Assembly (NCBI GenBank): GCA_001910725.1 | Contig: MJGA01000009.1 | Location: 434,001-498,000, forward strand | DNA from: Phanerodontia chrysosporium | Lineage: Eukaryota > Basidiomycota > Agaricomycetes > Polyporales > Phanerochaetaceae | DNA: 64,000 bases | Reading direction: 5' to 3' | Part shown: piece after piece, positions 38,231 to 50,154 of the stretch | Position numbering within the stretch: position 1 is the stretch's first letter | Layout: each line of letters opens with the position of its first letter | The notes under the pieces: generated by a model | The model's input: only the letters and a program-made list of their open reading frames with translations | What the model was told of the DNA's origin: nothing | Databases searched by the model: none | Translations under genes and position numbers: made by a program

Positions 38231-39959
38231 TCATGGGCTGACGTGCAGGAAGTCGCTGAAGTCAATGTCGTCGAAGGGCGACATGTCGTAGATGGCCGGG
38301 GCGATGTCGAACGCGCCGAGGCCCTCGCTGTAGGACTCGAGCGCGTACGCCTCGCCGGGCGACACATGCGCGAGCGCGGCGTCCCCGCCGGCGGGCGGCA
38401 GGAAGCCCAGCGACGCGGGCGGGCCTGCGGCGGCACAGGGAACGACGGGGTATAGAGGTCCTGCACGTTCGGCGCGAAGTCTGCGCGTCTAGGGGTGCGG
38501 TCGAAGTCGATGTCCGCGCTCGGCGCGATGAGCGACGGCCGCGGCCCGCCTGCATGCCGTAGCCAAAGTCGAAGGGCGTGTCCTCAGTGATGACCTGGAT
38601 CGGCGAGTGCCCCGGTGACAGCGACACGGAGGGGTCCGGCGGCGAAATCGTCAGGGCAGGCATGGTGCCCGGCCCACCGGACGCGACGTGCGACGGGAGA
38701 GCCTCGCCGTTCCAGTTGCTCAGCGAGGAGCTGAGGAACGCGAGAGGCGAGACCGTCGCGCTCGGGGCGGTGTTGGAACGCTGCCGCCGGTGGAACGCAG
38801 GGGCGGACGGTCCGGGCTGCTGCTGCACTGGGAGCGGCTCAGCGAAGTACTCTGGCTGGCTGATATCGTACAGCGACGCTGCTGGGGAGATCTGAGGGGT
38901 CGAGTACGTCTGCAAGGATGGTTAGCCTGGGCTATGTCCTCGAAGGGAGATGTGACATACGCTACTCCCATCATCGTAATACGAAGCACCATGTGCTGAG
39001 CTCAGCTCGGGAAGAGACACGGTCGAGCCGTGCGGCAGGAACGACGCGAAGGGTGGGGTGCCACCAGCAAACTCCAGGTCGAAGGGCAAGTCCGGCGGCG
39101 GGATGTGGTACACGTTGGGCGAGTACGAGCGCTGCCGGGACGAGCTTGCTCGCCGGCCATTGCGCTGGGGGCCGGGTCCAGGGCTCGACGAGCACGACAC
39201 GGGCGTGATGAAGTGAGTGTGCGTGTACGAGTAGGGGTTGCTGGGCATCGCCATGTCGAGGTGCGGCAGCGACATCGAGCGACGGTGTGCGAGACCGTGG
39301 TGCTGGGGGTCCCGCGGCGTGACGGGGCTGTCGGGCTCGGGCGACGAGGACGTGCGGCTCTGGGGCGCGCCAGGGGTCCCCTGAGCGAGCGCTGCGTTCG
39401 AGTTCTCCCGCATCTGGACGAGCGACTCGACTTGCTCACGGCGGCTGATAGGGCCCGTCGTGCGCCGCTTGGGAGGCTTCGTCCGCTTTGGCCTGTAGCG
39501 GTACCCTGGGTTCTCGATGCCGTGCCGCTTGCTCTCCTCCTTGGCCTCATCGCGGTAGCGCTTCTTGTCGGCCTCCGACATCGCCTTCCACATCGCACCA
39601 GCTCGTTTCGACAACACCTTCTCTGGGGTAGGTGATCGGTCTTGATCCTTCACTTGGCCCGCGTGGTTGCGCGTGAATTCGCAGCGGAAGATGAAGAATG
39701 CATTGCGAGGTCTAGGCACATGGTTGGGGTTGTCATTGCGACGCGCAGACCGCGATGGCTGTCGGGGGCGTCCAGGAGGCATAGGGGTGGACTCTACGGT
39801 TGTGGGAAGAGGTGGCTGAGGCGGCGAGGGCTCATTCGACGAGGCAGACGAGGCTTGTGAAGAGCGTCGCGATGCAGAGCGGGTAACGACAGGCTTTTCA
39901 TCGCAGATGGTACTCCAGCCGCAGACTTCAGGGTATAGGTGAGACGATGGAGTGGTCAT
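38231..39959 (-). CDS. HMG-box transcription factor (MATA_HMG type)
   Basis: The start is at 39959 (MTTPSSHLYPEVCGWS). After a Ser/Pro-rich stretch the HMG box lies at about residues 80-155. It opens NHVPRPRNAFFIFRCEFT, continues LSKRAGAMWKAMSEADKKRY and ends HGIENPGYRYRPKR, which is typical of the fungal sequence-specific class that includes mating and sexual-development regulators. The rest is Ser/Pro/Ala-rich activation-type sequence, with an intron near 38910-38965. The natural end reads MSPFDDIDFSDFLHVSP, an acidic/hydrophobic tail. Two single-base losses are needed to reach it, at the CCC of 38545-38547 and within 38415-38450 (perhaps 38438-38440). The long gene-free region upstream suggests complex regulation. 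No pheromone or homeodomain gene is in the window, so a mating role is not shown. Confidence 0.85.
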
Positions 39960-42900
39960 TGATGACGGAAGAGGAGGCAGCGTCAGTCGTAAGGAGACGA
40001 GAGCGGTCGGGGCGGAAACGATCTGACATACGCTGGGGTTTTATATCAAGCAACGTACAATGGCTCCTTTTGCCCCGGAGAGGATTAGAGTACGCCGACT
40101 CATTGTCTAGCGGGACCACAATTTCGTGATCTCGCGGTTCCGTACGGGTGGCGAGGGCAGGTGCAGACCCTCGATCGTCATCGACACAGCTTGCCGTGTA
40201 TGGGCAGCATGGCTATTCACGGTCAGTCTGGAACGCCTATCACAAGTTTATTCGATTAGAAACCTCACATTTACGGGCGATAGGCCAATAGGTCCGGGGG
40301 CAAGCGCAGCGTGGACAAACAGCCCGGGTGAAGCCACGAGGCTACGAGACGCCACGAATGCTGCCGAGGATGCGGACGGTCCCTTTCCGGAAGGAGCGGG
40401 GCCATAATTAATTTCGCCGCCACCGCGCACGGGTCCATGCCCCAGTCTGGGCCAGCGCGCGCGTTTCAACCACCGTTTACCCGACGACGAGCGACGCTTG
40501 GACCGAGGCATTGCACACACCGACGACCAGCATAAGCTGTCCGCCCCGCCGCCCCCAGCCGCAGCGAGCAGCAGCAGCAGCCTTCCACACACGTCCGTCT
40601 GGCCTTTCTCGGTTCTAGAATCTGATACCTGGGCGTTGCACGCTTTTTCCGAGGCACGCCTTCCCAACCCGATCTTTCCGGGCGCCGCAGCGAGGTTACC
40701 AGGGGCGGCCCAGGAGCGATGCCGACGCGCGGCACGGCGGAGAGCTCCTTGCGTCAGTCGACGTCGGCCCGTTTCGACATGCTCGGGCGGGAGCACAGTG
40801 GGTCACGGCGTAACGGGTGCAGTGCGTGCACATCCGTCACCGTCCAGGGACTGCAGAGCATGTCACGCCCGCCTCCATTGTGGGCTGGAATCGCCGTTGT
40901 TGATGCGCACAAGGTCGTGCAATGGTCTGTCTCGCCCGCACTGTGCTTGTCCCACGTCACAGACCGTGCTGGAATGGCAGGCGCGTCAGCCCTGACGCTC
41001 GGGAGATCATCACCCTGTGCACCTGCGCCAATTGTTGCACTCACAACAAGTCGCTTTTGAGCGTGCTCCGCTCCGACAATTCAGTCAAGTGCGAGACTAT
41101 CCCGACGGACAGGGGTCTGGAAGAGGATAGGAGGAGCGCCGAGATATGCCGACATTGTGCGCGATTTGATTCCAGATTCGGTATAGCCATCCAATCGTTG
41201 CGCTCGTGGGGGGTTGTGCATCCCCTCGGCGGCACAGGGGACAAGGTTTGCATCTAGGCAAAGCGCGTGCCGCGAGCTGCATACGCTGAGCGCGGCTGTG
41301 ACCCATGCTTTGCGCCAGGAGAGACCGCCGGCAAGGGAGGCATGCATGGCTCGCTCAGGACGCTTGCTGGGCTCCTGCTGGTCTAGACACGATCCATGGG
41401 CGAACTCCGCCCGTCCGCGAGATCAGGGCGCAAGTAATCACAGGGTAGTGACCAAGCCCAAGACGGCGACTCCGCCAACCTTCCTTATGCGGCAGTTCCT
41501 GGGTGGGTGCGTCCAGACAAAGCGCAACTGAGTGTGCCGGAAAATACGCTGGCGGGGCGACGGTCGCGTGAAAGGCCTGGAGGGCTGGAGCAGGAGCAAA
41601 CAGGCCGGTACACAGTCCCCGGATTAGGAAAACGTCATATCAGGGTGCGCCCACAGAGAACAATCACTCGACGCAAAATGCTTCCGAGCGTCACGCTCCG
41701 TCGGCTCACGAGAGGTACCGCGCCGACAGCCGTATGCGCTCCCAGGTGGTACCTCTACCACGTTGTGTGGCGGACAAGGAGCATCGGACTGCGCTTTCCG
41801 AGCGCACCCCTCGATTCGAGGTTGCCAGTCCGTGGACCCGCTGGCTATCGCAACCGTCCGTCGAACCCATCAGAACCCAGTGCACATGGGAGGCGGGCGC
41901 ACTCACGTTTCGGTCTGCGCAGGGCTCACGCGCGTGAATATTACAGCTCAGATATTCGCAATTCGCTCCGCACGTTTTTGTTCTGTGCGGCTCCGCTGCC
42001 CCAATAAAACTCAATGACGCAGATTTTAGTGCGGTGCCTTAGGCTGCTCGTGTGGTCTGGGCAGGTTGAATAGAGGTGCGCGAGGACGCGGACAGAAGGG
42101 TGGGACTGAAGGTGGCCTGCCTCGGCCGTCCCGCGAACGTTGGGCTCACGTCGTCCAAAAACGAAGCCAGTCGTCGAGGCTTCTGATGTCGGATTTCCAC
42201 GCGTGAGTCGAGACACACGGTCTGCAACACCAGACTGCGCGACTCACACCCGCGATGACGGCCACGTGGGAGTCCCGCCCCGACTCACCGCGTACACAGC
42301 GCCCTGCGTCCCCGGTCGCCGACACAGACTGTATCGTGGCTAAACAGAAGACCCACGCCATGTTGGATATGCCGGGGCTAGACACCATAGCCTGTCTGCT
42401 CGCCCGCAGAAGGCCGAAGGGAGCTTGCGCTCGAAGGCGTTGAACAGAAGCGGTCGGGGAAGGTTGGTAGCAAAAACGGTGGTAATCAGCATACGGACGG
42501 ATGGTGGCCCACGTGTACGAAGACTCTCGCCCGAGGGTTCTCAAGGCTGTCTGACATGTCGCGACCTGGTCAGCAGAGACCTGAACGGCGTGGTGTCCTA
42601 CCGATAGCAAGGTGAGTTTGGCTTGGCTTTCCATTGGTCGCTTTAGAACCGGGAAACTTACGCCCGGAATATTTCTCCACCATCACAAGTGAGAGGTGAA
42701 TCTTGCGACTAGCGGACACTACAACCGGAAAGAGAGTTGAATAGGAATCCATTGTTCTCCTATTTCCCAGGTTTTTGCGAAAAAGGGTGGCGAACGTCGC
42801 CGAGCTCTTTGCGCCCCGAGCCGTACTGCGGCGCCCTTCTCCAGACGTGGTTCTGCACCACAGATGCGTCAGATGCTAGACGAGTATGCCAACTCCGTGC

Positions 42901-44259
42901 GTGGTATACTCACCATGTCCTGGAATTGCGACCCTATTCGAAACGGGCGGACCTTTCGGGTCTTGCAATCCTACGAGAGCAAAGCCCACGCTATCATGTT
43001 CCGCCGCTCGCAGGAGTAGAGATCATGCTGAGGACTGAGGCGCAGTAGACTTGTGCCGCTGGCTGTGTCTGCGCAGCGCGAACTTGGGAGTGGCGGTTCC
43101 GTCACGCGAGGTGGCGCCGCCCGGACGTCGCCTACGAGCGGAATAAAAAGTACCGACGCGTCTTCTGTGATTTGCCATGCCGCGTCGGCAAGCGAAGGAA
43201 GCATGCAATGGTGAGCATAGAGTGTACGACTCGAGCGTGGATTTGTTTCACCCACCCAAGGTTGACGCGATAGACACCGACGGTACACGCATGCAAGCCT
43301 AGCGAATGGCTGCGGACGTTTTGTTCGAGGCTGAGAAGCTGATAGAAGTTTAGCACTGCGGCAAGGAGCATATGCACCGTAGAGACAGGACAGGCGTACC
43401 GTCGTCTCTGCTAGCTGTCGGGGACAATTGTGTGCACCACGAGGACGCGCGTGTAAAAGCCCCGTAGCCTGCGACAGCGACAATCAAGTGTACACTGCAT
43501 CAAAGCGCGCTTGGAGCGTCCGGTCAGGTCGTCTGGTGAGAGCGAAGCATGAGCCGCGTCCCGAGACTCTACGGCGGGCCCATGCGTCAGGGCTGGCGAT
43601 ATGAAGAGTTGGGGGCTCCCGCGGCACATTCCAGCAACTCTAATCCCCTTGGTTGAGCTTGATGGGGATATGCAGATTAAGGAGCAGGGGCTACGGCGAA
43701 CGACCACGAGTAAGCGTTTCGGGTCGTGGGAGGAGGATCTCCAGAAAGTGCACAGACCGTCGCGAATCCAGGGTACGAACATCTTCATATTCCGCATCAG
43801 AAAGGTTATTGCATCCTTCGAGGGGTCCGTAAAGCAGTGCAGACACCTGCATGGGCCGGCGTGGGTAGTGGAGACGCATATTGGGAACGTCTCGCGTCGC
43901 TGGGAGTCGCCGTGGTCAGAATAATATTTCTCGCGGGCGGAATTCGCGCATACATCGACTCACCTGGACCTCGGCGACAACAAAAGAGGTTCGGCGGATA
44001 GAGCTCGACGTCGGCGAGCGAGTCAGGGGTGGGAGCGACGAGGAAAGGCGTCGAAAGGTCGAGGTGGAAACGGTCCTCGGACTGCCCCGGCGCTTGCACA
44101 CGTGCTCCCGCCCTCTTTCCTGATTTGGACGAGGCCGCCATCAATCTGACGGCGGTTTTGCCGACAAGTGTATGGCCTGCACCTTGCCATGAGTCACTGA
44201 CTCTGTCTTCCGACTTGCTCTCCAGCTTCTGAAACACTTATCTGCGCAAAATAGCTCAT
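39960..44259. other. 4.3 kb gene-free region upstream of the HMG-box gene and PRO1
   Basis: Open frames occur on both strands (for example 40498-40995, 42146-42634, 43411-43797) but overlap each other and show no family motif, signal peptide or consistent splice structure. The region separates two divergently transcribed genes. It probably contains the promoters of both; non-coding RNA genes cannot be excluded. No repeat or transposon protein was seen. Confidence 0.45.
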
Positions 44260-46105
44260 ATGGCTCGTCCTCGACATGGCCCTCCGAACACGATTGTCAT
44301 AAAACTTGGTACGCGAGCTCGACGAACTCACCGGTGACTGGACTCAGCGTATGCACAGGGACTTCGTCTATCGTCCATGAGACCACGCACCAGCCATTGT
44401 TGTCTACGCTCTCTGGGCTAGTGGAGACGGTTGTACAGTTGAAGGAGCTCGGACATAAAGTCGTTCTGGTCAGCTCAGGCGCCATCGGTGTCGGGCTCAA
44501 GCGCATGGAGATGGCCAGCAGGCCAAAGAGTTTGTCAGGGAAGCAGGCGAGTGCACTGCACAGTATTGATAGCGTAATGCTGAGCTGATGCCTAGGCATT
44601 GGCTGCCATTGGTCAAGGCAGGCTGATTGCTCTGTGGGACAACCTCTTTGGGCAGCTGGGGCAGCCTATTGCTCAGGTACTGTTGACTAGGGGTGACATT
44701 TCAGATGTAAGTCGCTTTTTAGTCTGTTTTCAACAATTATGGACCCGTCACAGCGTACACGGTACCTCAATGCAGTCAACACCTTCAAGGAATTGCTCTC
44801 GCTAGGCGTAGTCCCCATTGTGAATGAGAACGACACAGTCTCAGTCAGCGTGAGTACCCGTGCGAGCTTTGAAGGAATGACTTTGACATTGTCCTCGCAG
44901 GAAATCAAATTCGGTGACAATGACACGCTTTCTGCCATAACGTCGTCAATGATCCATGCGGACTACCTCTTCCTTCTGACGGACGTCGATAGTCTCTACA
45001 CCGCGAACCCACGGAAGGACCCGTCAGCGAAGCGCATCGAGGAAGTCTCCTCCATTGCAGCGATCCGCTCGCAAGGTGAGATCCGCCGTCTGAGACAAGC
45101 CACGCGTGCGCGAGTGCTCACGGCCCGCACGTCTTCCATCAGTGAGCACCACGACGCTGGGTCGAACCTCGGCACGGGCGGAATGGAGACCAAACTCATT
45201 GCTGCCGAGATCGCAACGGCCGCGGGCGTGACGACGGTCATCACGTCCAGCAAGGACCCGAAGGCGATCTTCCGCATCATCGAGTACAACAACGCGCTCA
45301 AGTCCGGCGCGACGACGCCTCTCCGCAGCGTGTCCGGCCGCTCGAGCCCTGCGGCGGCCGACGCGTCCGCGAACGATGCGCCGCTGCCGCTTCCGACGGA
45401 GCGGCCGCCGCACACGCTGTTCAAGCCGTCGCCGACGCCGCTGCGCGACCTCAAGTCGTGGACGAGCCACACGCTCACGCCGGCGGGCACCGTCGTGATC
45501 GACTCGGGCGCGCATCAGGTGCTCTCGCGGCGCGAGTCCGGCGGGCGGCTCCTCGCGGCGGGCGTGCTCGGCGTGCAGGGCGCGTTCGCGTCCGGCCAGG
45601 CGGTGCGCATCGCCGTACGCCGCCGCCACACCCCTGTCGACGCCGCAGACAGGCTCGAGGCGGAGAAGGCCGCGGCGCGCGCGCGCGAGACGTATCTCCA
45701 GGGCGGCGAGACGCAGCCGGGCACGCCTGTGCTCCCCGCAAACGACTCCCTCACGTCGTCGATCTCGACCATTGACGGCCTGCTCGGGAATGCGGTGGCG
45801 AACCTGGGCGACGACGACGTCACGCCGTCGGCGCAGGCGAGGACACTGCCGGATGAGGACCATATTCTGCTCAACGGTGACCGAGACGGGACCGAGGACT
45901 GGGAGCTCGAAGAGGTCGGGCGTGGTCTGGCCAACTATAACTCTGCTCAAATCTCGCGCGTGAAAGGGCTTAAGAGGTGTGTCTCATTTAGTTCTGTGGA
46001 AGTTTCCCTTTCTGACTTCTGTGTAGCTCTCAAATCGCTCAAATCCTTGGCTACGCAGACTCAGAATATGTGGTGGAGAATGTCACTATTCGCGTTCCTC
46101 CGTAG
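44260..46105 (+). CDS. PRO1: Glutamate 5-kinase
   Basis: Six exons (44260-44308, 44359-44546, 44596-44706, 44754-44849, 44901-45976, 46027-46105) give 532 residues, longer than the ~430 of yeast Pro1. The amino-acid kinase domain starts [13 protein letters not shown] and includes [48 protein letters not shown] and [10 protein letters not shown] Ser/Pro/Ala-rich insert of roughly 60 residues precedes the C-terminal PUA domain ([16 protein letters not shown] through [12 protein letters not shown]). The enzyme phosphorylates glutamate with ATP, the committed step of proline synthesis, and is normally feedback-inhibited by proline. Intron 2 has a GC donor: AAGCAG joins GCGAGT at 44547, ending TAG at 44595; this restores [12 protein letters not shown]. 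Confidence 0.96.
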
Positions 46106-46265
46106 ATCAGCGACTTAAAACTTAGACACGCTCTGTGCGAGATCCGCGTAATTCATAGACGTCTTTGCTTTTGGTCAAGGGTGATTTCGGCCTCTCGATG
46201 CTCCGGGTTCAAAATATGTGCCTTCGCAAGAAAGCAAAGATGTCAGCATGCGCAACTATGGGTAT

Positions 46266-47161
46266 TTATGCTGCACTCTTCGACTTCTTCGGCTTTTTGC
46301 TGCTACCCTCAACCTTCCGCTTCTTCGACTTAGTCTCCGTGTCCTCAGTGGACTTTTGTGCGGGTGCGTCAACGTCCATACCATCTTCGCCCTGTGGTGC
46401 CGGTGTCTCCGCCCCTACTGGCAAGAAGCGGTGCTTGAGCAGCTCCTTCGGGTATGCAGGCCGCGGTGGGTTCTGGAGGGTCGCCCAGGATCTGTCCTCC
46501 GACTCGTCTGAGGACTCCAAGCTCGGCTGAGGTGCACGGGCAGACAGCACTATCCGCCTCACGGGCATGTCCGCCGCTGTAGGACTGCTCAGGAAAAGGC
46601 TTCCACATGAAGGTGAGCTAGGCGTACCAGAGTAGAACTTCGTGTCCTTCTTCTTCCGGGGCAGCAGCGGCTGCAGGTTCCGGAGCTCGTCCGCCGCAAT
46701 GGCCTCGTTTGGCTCTTCGCCGAGCGACCAGACGTCGTACGACGCGGACTTGCGGTCGAGCGAGCCTATGCGCGCGGTCTTGTTCGCCGCCGGCGCATCG
46801 AGCTTCAGGTTCTGCAGGTGCTTAGGCTTGACCTAGGCAAGGGGCGCTGCTCGAGCCTCGTCTCAAACGCAAACTTGGAGAAACGCACGCACACCTTCGG
46901 GCACCCGCACCACCCACAGCTCGAGGTCCTCGTCGTCCTTCACGCGCTCCAGTCAAAGTCCTCGTCGACCTCGCCGTCAAACACGACGCTGCCTGCAGGA
47001 GGCTGGTACGCCCAGTCCGTGTTCGTGCCTTCGTTCTTCCCGTGCGGCGTCTGCACGACTGTGGGCTGGCCGGCAGGCTTCTTCTTCGTCTTATCCTTGG
47101 CGGACTTGTCCGCCTTTTTCGACGTAACGGCTGTTTCAGGAGATGAAGATCTGTCTGACAT
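46266..47161 (-). CDS. RPA34: RNA polymerase I subunit Rpa34-like protein
   Basis: The start at 47161 gives MSDRSSSPETAVTSKKADK, a Lys-rich head. The middle holds VVFDGEVDEDFDW and DDEDLELWVVRVPEG, then (after an intron) KPKHLQNLKLD. The C-terminal part has SYDVWSLGEEPNEAI, LQPLLPRKKKDTKFYS, a RRIVLSARAP strand and PKELLKHRFLPVGA, ending with a basic tail of KKRKVEGSSKKPKKSK. A beta-rich core followed by a Lys-rich tail is the pattern of the A34.5/PAF49 subunit, which pairs with Rpa49 on Pol I. Homology is judged from the pattern. One base seems to be missing at 46949-46950: the frame ends at DFDWSA but resumes ERVKDDEDLEL if one C is added on the plus strand. Confidence 0.75.
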
Positions 47162-50154
47162 GGTCGCTGTCGGATTTTGCGAAGGTTCAGTGTGCAGCCT
47201 GCTGCCAGAGCAAGTCGAGGAGGGAGGTCTTGCAGTAGATCGGACTAAGAGATCTGAGCAGTGATCGGGATCGCGCTTCGATTGGGCACTGCCAGGAAAG
47301 GCAACTCCATAAGATGACGAATCGTTCCTAGATCCAAACCACTCAACTCAGCGGGCACGAGCGGACGGGCACACAAAGTGAATCGGCCTGAGCACTGTCC
47401 GAGGAATATGAAATGCGACATTGTGCCCGACAAGCCACGCACAGCACGATCTCGCCCCCGCAGCGGACGCGCAGCCGCACAAAAGAGCGGCATCTCCTTG
47501 TCTCCTGTCGTCATTACCCACGTAAACCTCCTACAGATCCGCACAGGAAACGTGGTTGAGTATGATAGCCCGTAAAAATCGGAGAACATACTCTGAGGAC
47601 TCACAGCGAAAGCTCGAGACGTCCTCTGAGGAACAGAGCGTGAGGGGCAAGAACGGCACCTCCTGCCAAGCATGGAAGCTTAGGTGCAACCCTCGCGCCT
47701 TCGTGAAAATCTTTTCCGATTGAATTTCGCCGAATACCTTCAGTTTGTGTGTTTCGAGTTGGCGCCTCATTGTACTCGCAGAAGCCTGCTAGACCCTATT
47801 TCTCCGAGCCTCTACCACATCAGTGTGATCTCAAGTCCATTGTGTCCTCAATTGGGACGTGGTACGCGAGGTACTTTCGCAGGCTAGCCTGTTTGAGTGG
47901 ACAATACTCGTGCCAGCGAACACAAATTCACTGTGACCCACAAGATCTAGTGTCGGAGGAGGATCGTAAGTATAGGGCGCCGCGGTCGGGATGAACATGT
48001 GTCGAGTTACTCGTAGAAATTCCTTGTACGCACGAGGATTATGCAGGTATGCTAGTCTTACCGTATCCACAAGTTGAGCCAGGCGACCCACGCCGCCTTG
48101 GGCGTCGCATGCGATCACACACTCTGCACGTTACACAAAGCGACCTCTCAGACTAGAACACGCACTCAGTCTCGTGCGAGTCCACCATGCGTGGAAGATA
48201 CATCCAGGACAAACATCAGCGCAAGTCGTAGAAATGCTGTTGGCGTGCAAAGAGTAACATAAGTCATGGTATTAATAGAGTAAAGGGCAAGCTCTGTGAC
48301 ATTGAACGCTATCGGGTCAGCATTGTCATGAGCTTGAGCCGCACTAGTCTATACTAGTCCTGAGCCGCGCTGGAGCAACTAAACTTTTCGGCATACGTGC
48401 TTGCTGTCATTGCTACTTGAATGGGTGAGCGTGCGGCGTGATCGGCAACGATTCGCCTTCTGCCTGATGGGGCTTCGCCTCACAGGAATGGTGTCAACGC
48501 CTACAATCCGTCAAAGTAGCATTCGTGATCGCATACCAACGGTAGCATGCGTCTGTCAGTAGGTCTCGGGCTCCGCGCCATGCTTCAGGTTCCCAGATTC
48601 TTCGGCGCACCTGCCGCCAGGCGAGCGGTTCAACACCATCCACGGACTGGCTAGCATGGAGAGTGGAGTACTGCTATACATTATTGGGAGCTGAAAGAGC
48701 ATGAGGCATGGTCGACGGCAGGCCCCAGCGTGACGAGGACTTGGGGGAGGACTCTGCAGAACATGATTCGGGCGATGATCATCGGCCTCTCACCTCATTG
48801 GCAGAGCAGCACAGTGTCCAAGCTCACTCTGCAAGAGATCTGGAATGCAGTCCCGGAGGGCCAGATTTTGACGTTGACGTTGAAACGTTGAAGTTTTGTA
48901 GGCTCGCGCCCGAGAGGGGTGATTGCACTGCCAATGCAGCACGCCGCCGCCTTCGGATTGATGGCGTGCATTCCTTGCGAATTCGCTGACGACTTCCATA
49001 CGTATTGCGACAGCAAAGATGTTTGCAAACGCCACGAGGACGTCCTGCGTAGCTTCCTTGTCAGACTGGTTGTGTGATCTGCGAGGTTATGGTCTCTTAT
49101 CCGCTTGCTTCTGATAAGTTGTCGACCGAAGCTCATTCAAGAATGCTGAAGCTGCTCACAACTGAATCCCACCTCCCCCTCCCTCCCTCTCTCCTCAATT
49201 CCGTCGAAGCCCATAACTCCCGGACCGAGACAATGCCGCTGACAGGGCGTCCTAGCCCTGAAAGTAACGCGGGCAACCGACGACATCGGTTGCGGTAGTG
49301 GTATGTCCTGTCACCCCGTGGAATCAACATGCAGCCTTGGCGTGCGAGTCTGCAAGTGGAGCGGCGCAGAGGTAGAAAGACTACAGTCAAGTCCTTGCTG
49401 GTAATGCGACGTCAGGCTACAGCGTATAGGGACGTGGAGGGCGTGCTGAAGCAACAGCACTCTAACAAATGGTCAAGGTAAGACGAGACCGGGAAAAACG
49501 GCGATGTTGACCAGGTGCAAGCATGCGAACGTACCCTGAAGGCGGTGGACGTTGCAAATATAGCGGGCGCCGTCATCCGAAACCTGCTACTGCGCTTCCG
49601 ACACATTCACATCGCCGTTAACAGCGGCTTGGCTGTCGTATATATAACGCCTTGAGGTGGATCATTTGCGGGACCGAGCCTGCGCAAATCCCTCCCGCGG
49701 ACGCTGCTGGCGATGCACCTCGTCGTCATGGGTAAACGTCTGCGCTTCTCGACTTCCCGACGAAGCTTCCTATATCCTGGGAAGATGTGCCGCCTTCGAT
49801 AGCTGGCATCGCCAGCGAGTTAGGCAGGTATGAAGGAACGGCCACCACCAGCGAGGAGGATGCACCTCTGCACACATCCCAGGTGTGCCCCAGGCCATGG
49901 GCGAGGTGCGTCGTCGGGAGACCGGGCCAAGCAACGTGTGATTGACGCTGCCGGAGGATGGCATGGGCTCTGAGTCGGCAACAATTTGCCGCCTCTTCGT
50001 GAAGATTCCTCCGTCCGCGACTCTCTTTTCTGCCCCCGGCTTGTCTCCTCTCTTCGTCTCTCCCCCTCTCTTTCCGCAGAGAGCGACCTCCCTGCCCCTC
50101 CTTCGACCTCCCGCTCACCCTCACCTTTCACAGCGGCACTCGTCGGGCTAGGAG
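47162..50154. other. 3 kb gene-free region
   Basis: Located between divergent RPA34 and the deacetylase gene. Short frames on both strands show no conserved motif. A pyrimidine-rich tract at 49165-49195 and a second at 50025-50145, next to the deacetylase start, fit CT-rich fungal promoters. A TATA-like word lies near 49638-49647. Confidence 0.45.
50025..50145 (+). promoter_or_regulatory. CT-rich tract before the deacetylase start
   Basis: The plus strand is dominated by C and T just upstream of the ATG at 50155. Such tracts commonly mark transcription starts and leaders of highly expressed fungal genes. This is inferred from composition alone. Confidence 0.4.

Noticed and set aside
40498..42634. 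Open frames of 160-170 codons in the large gene-free region
   Set aside because: They have irregular composition, overlap other frames and contain no conserved motif.
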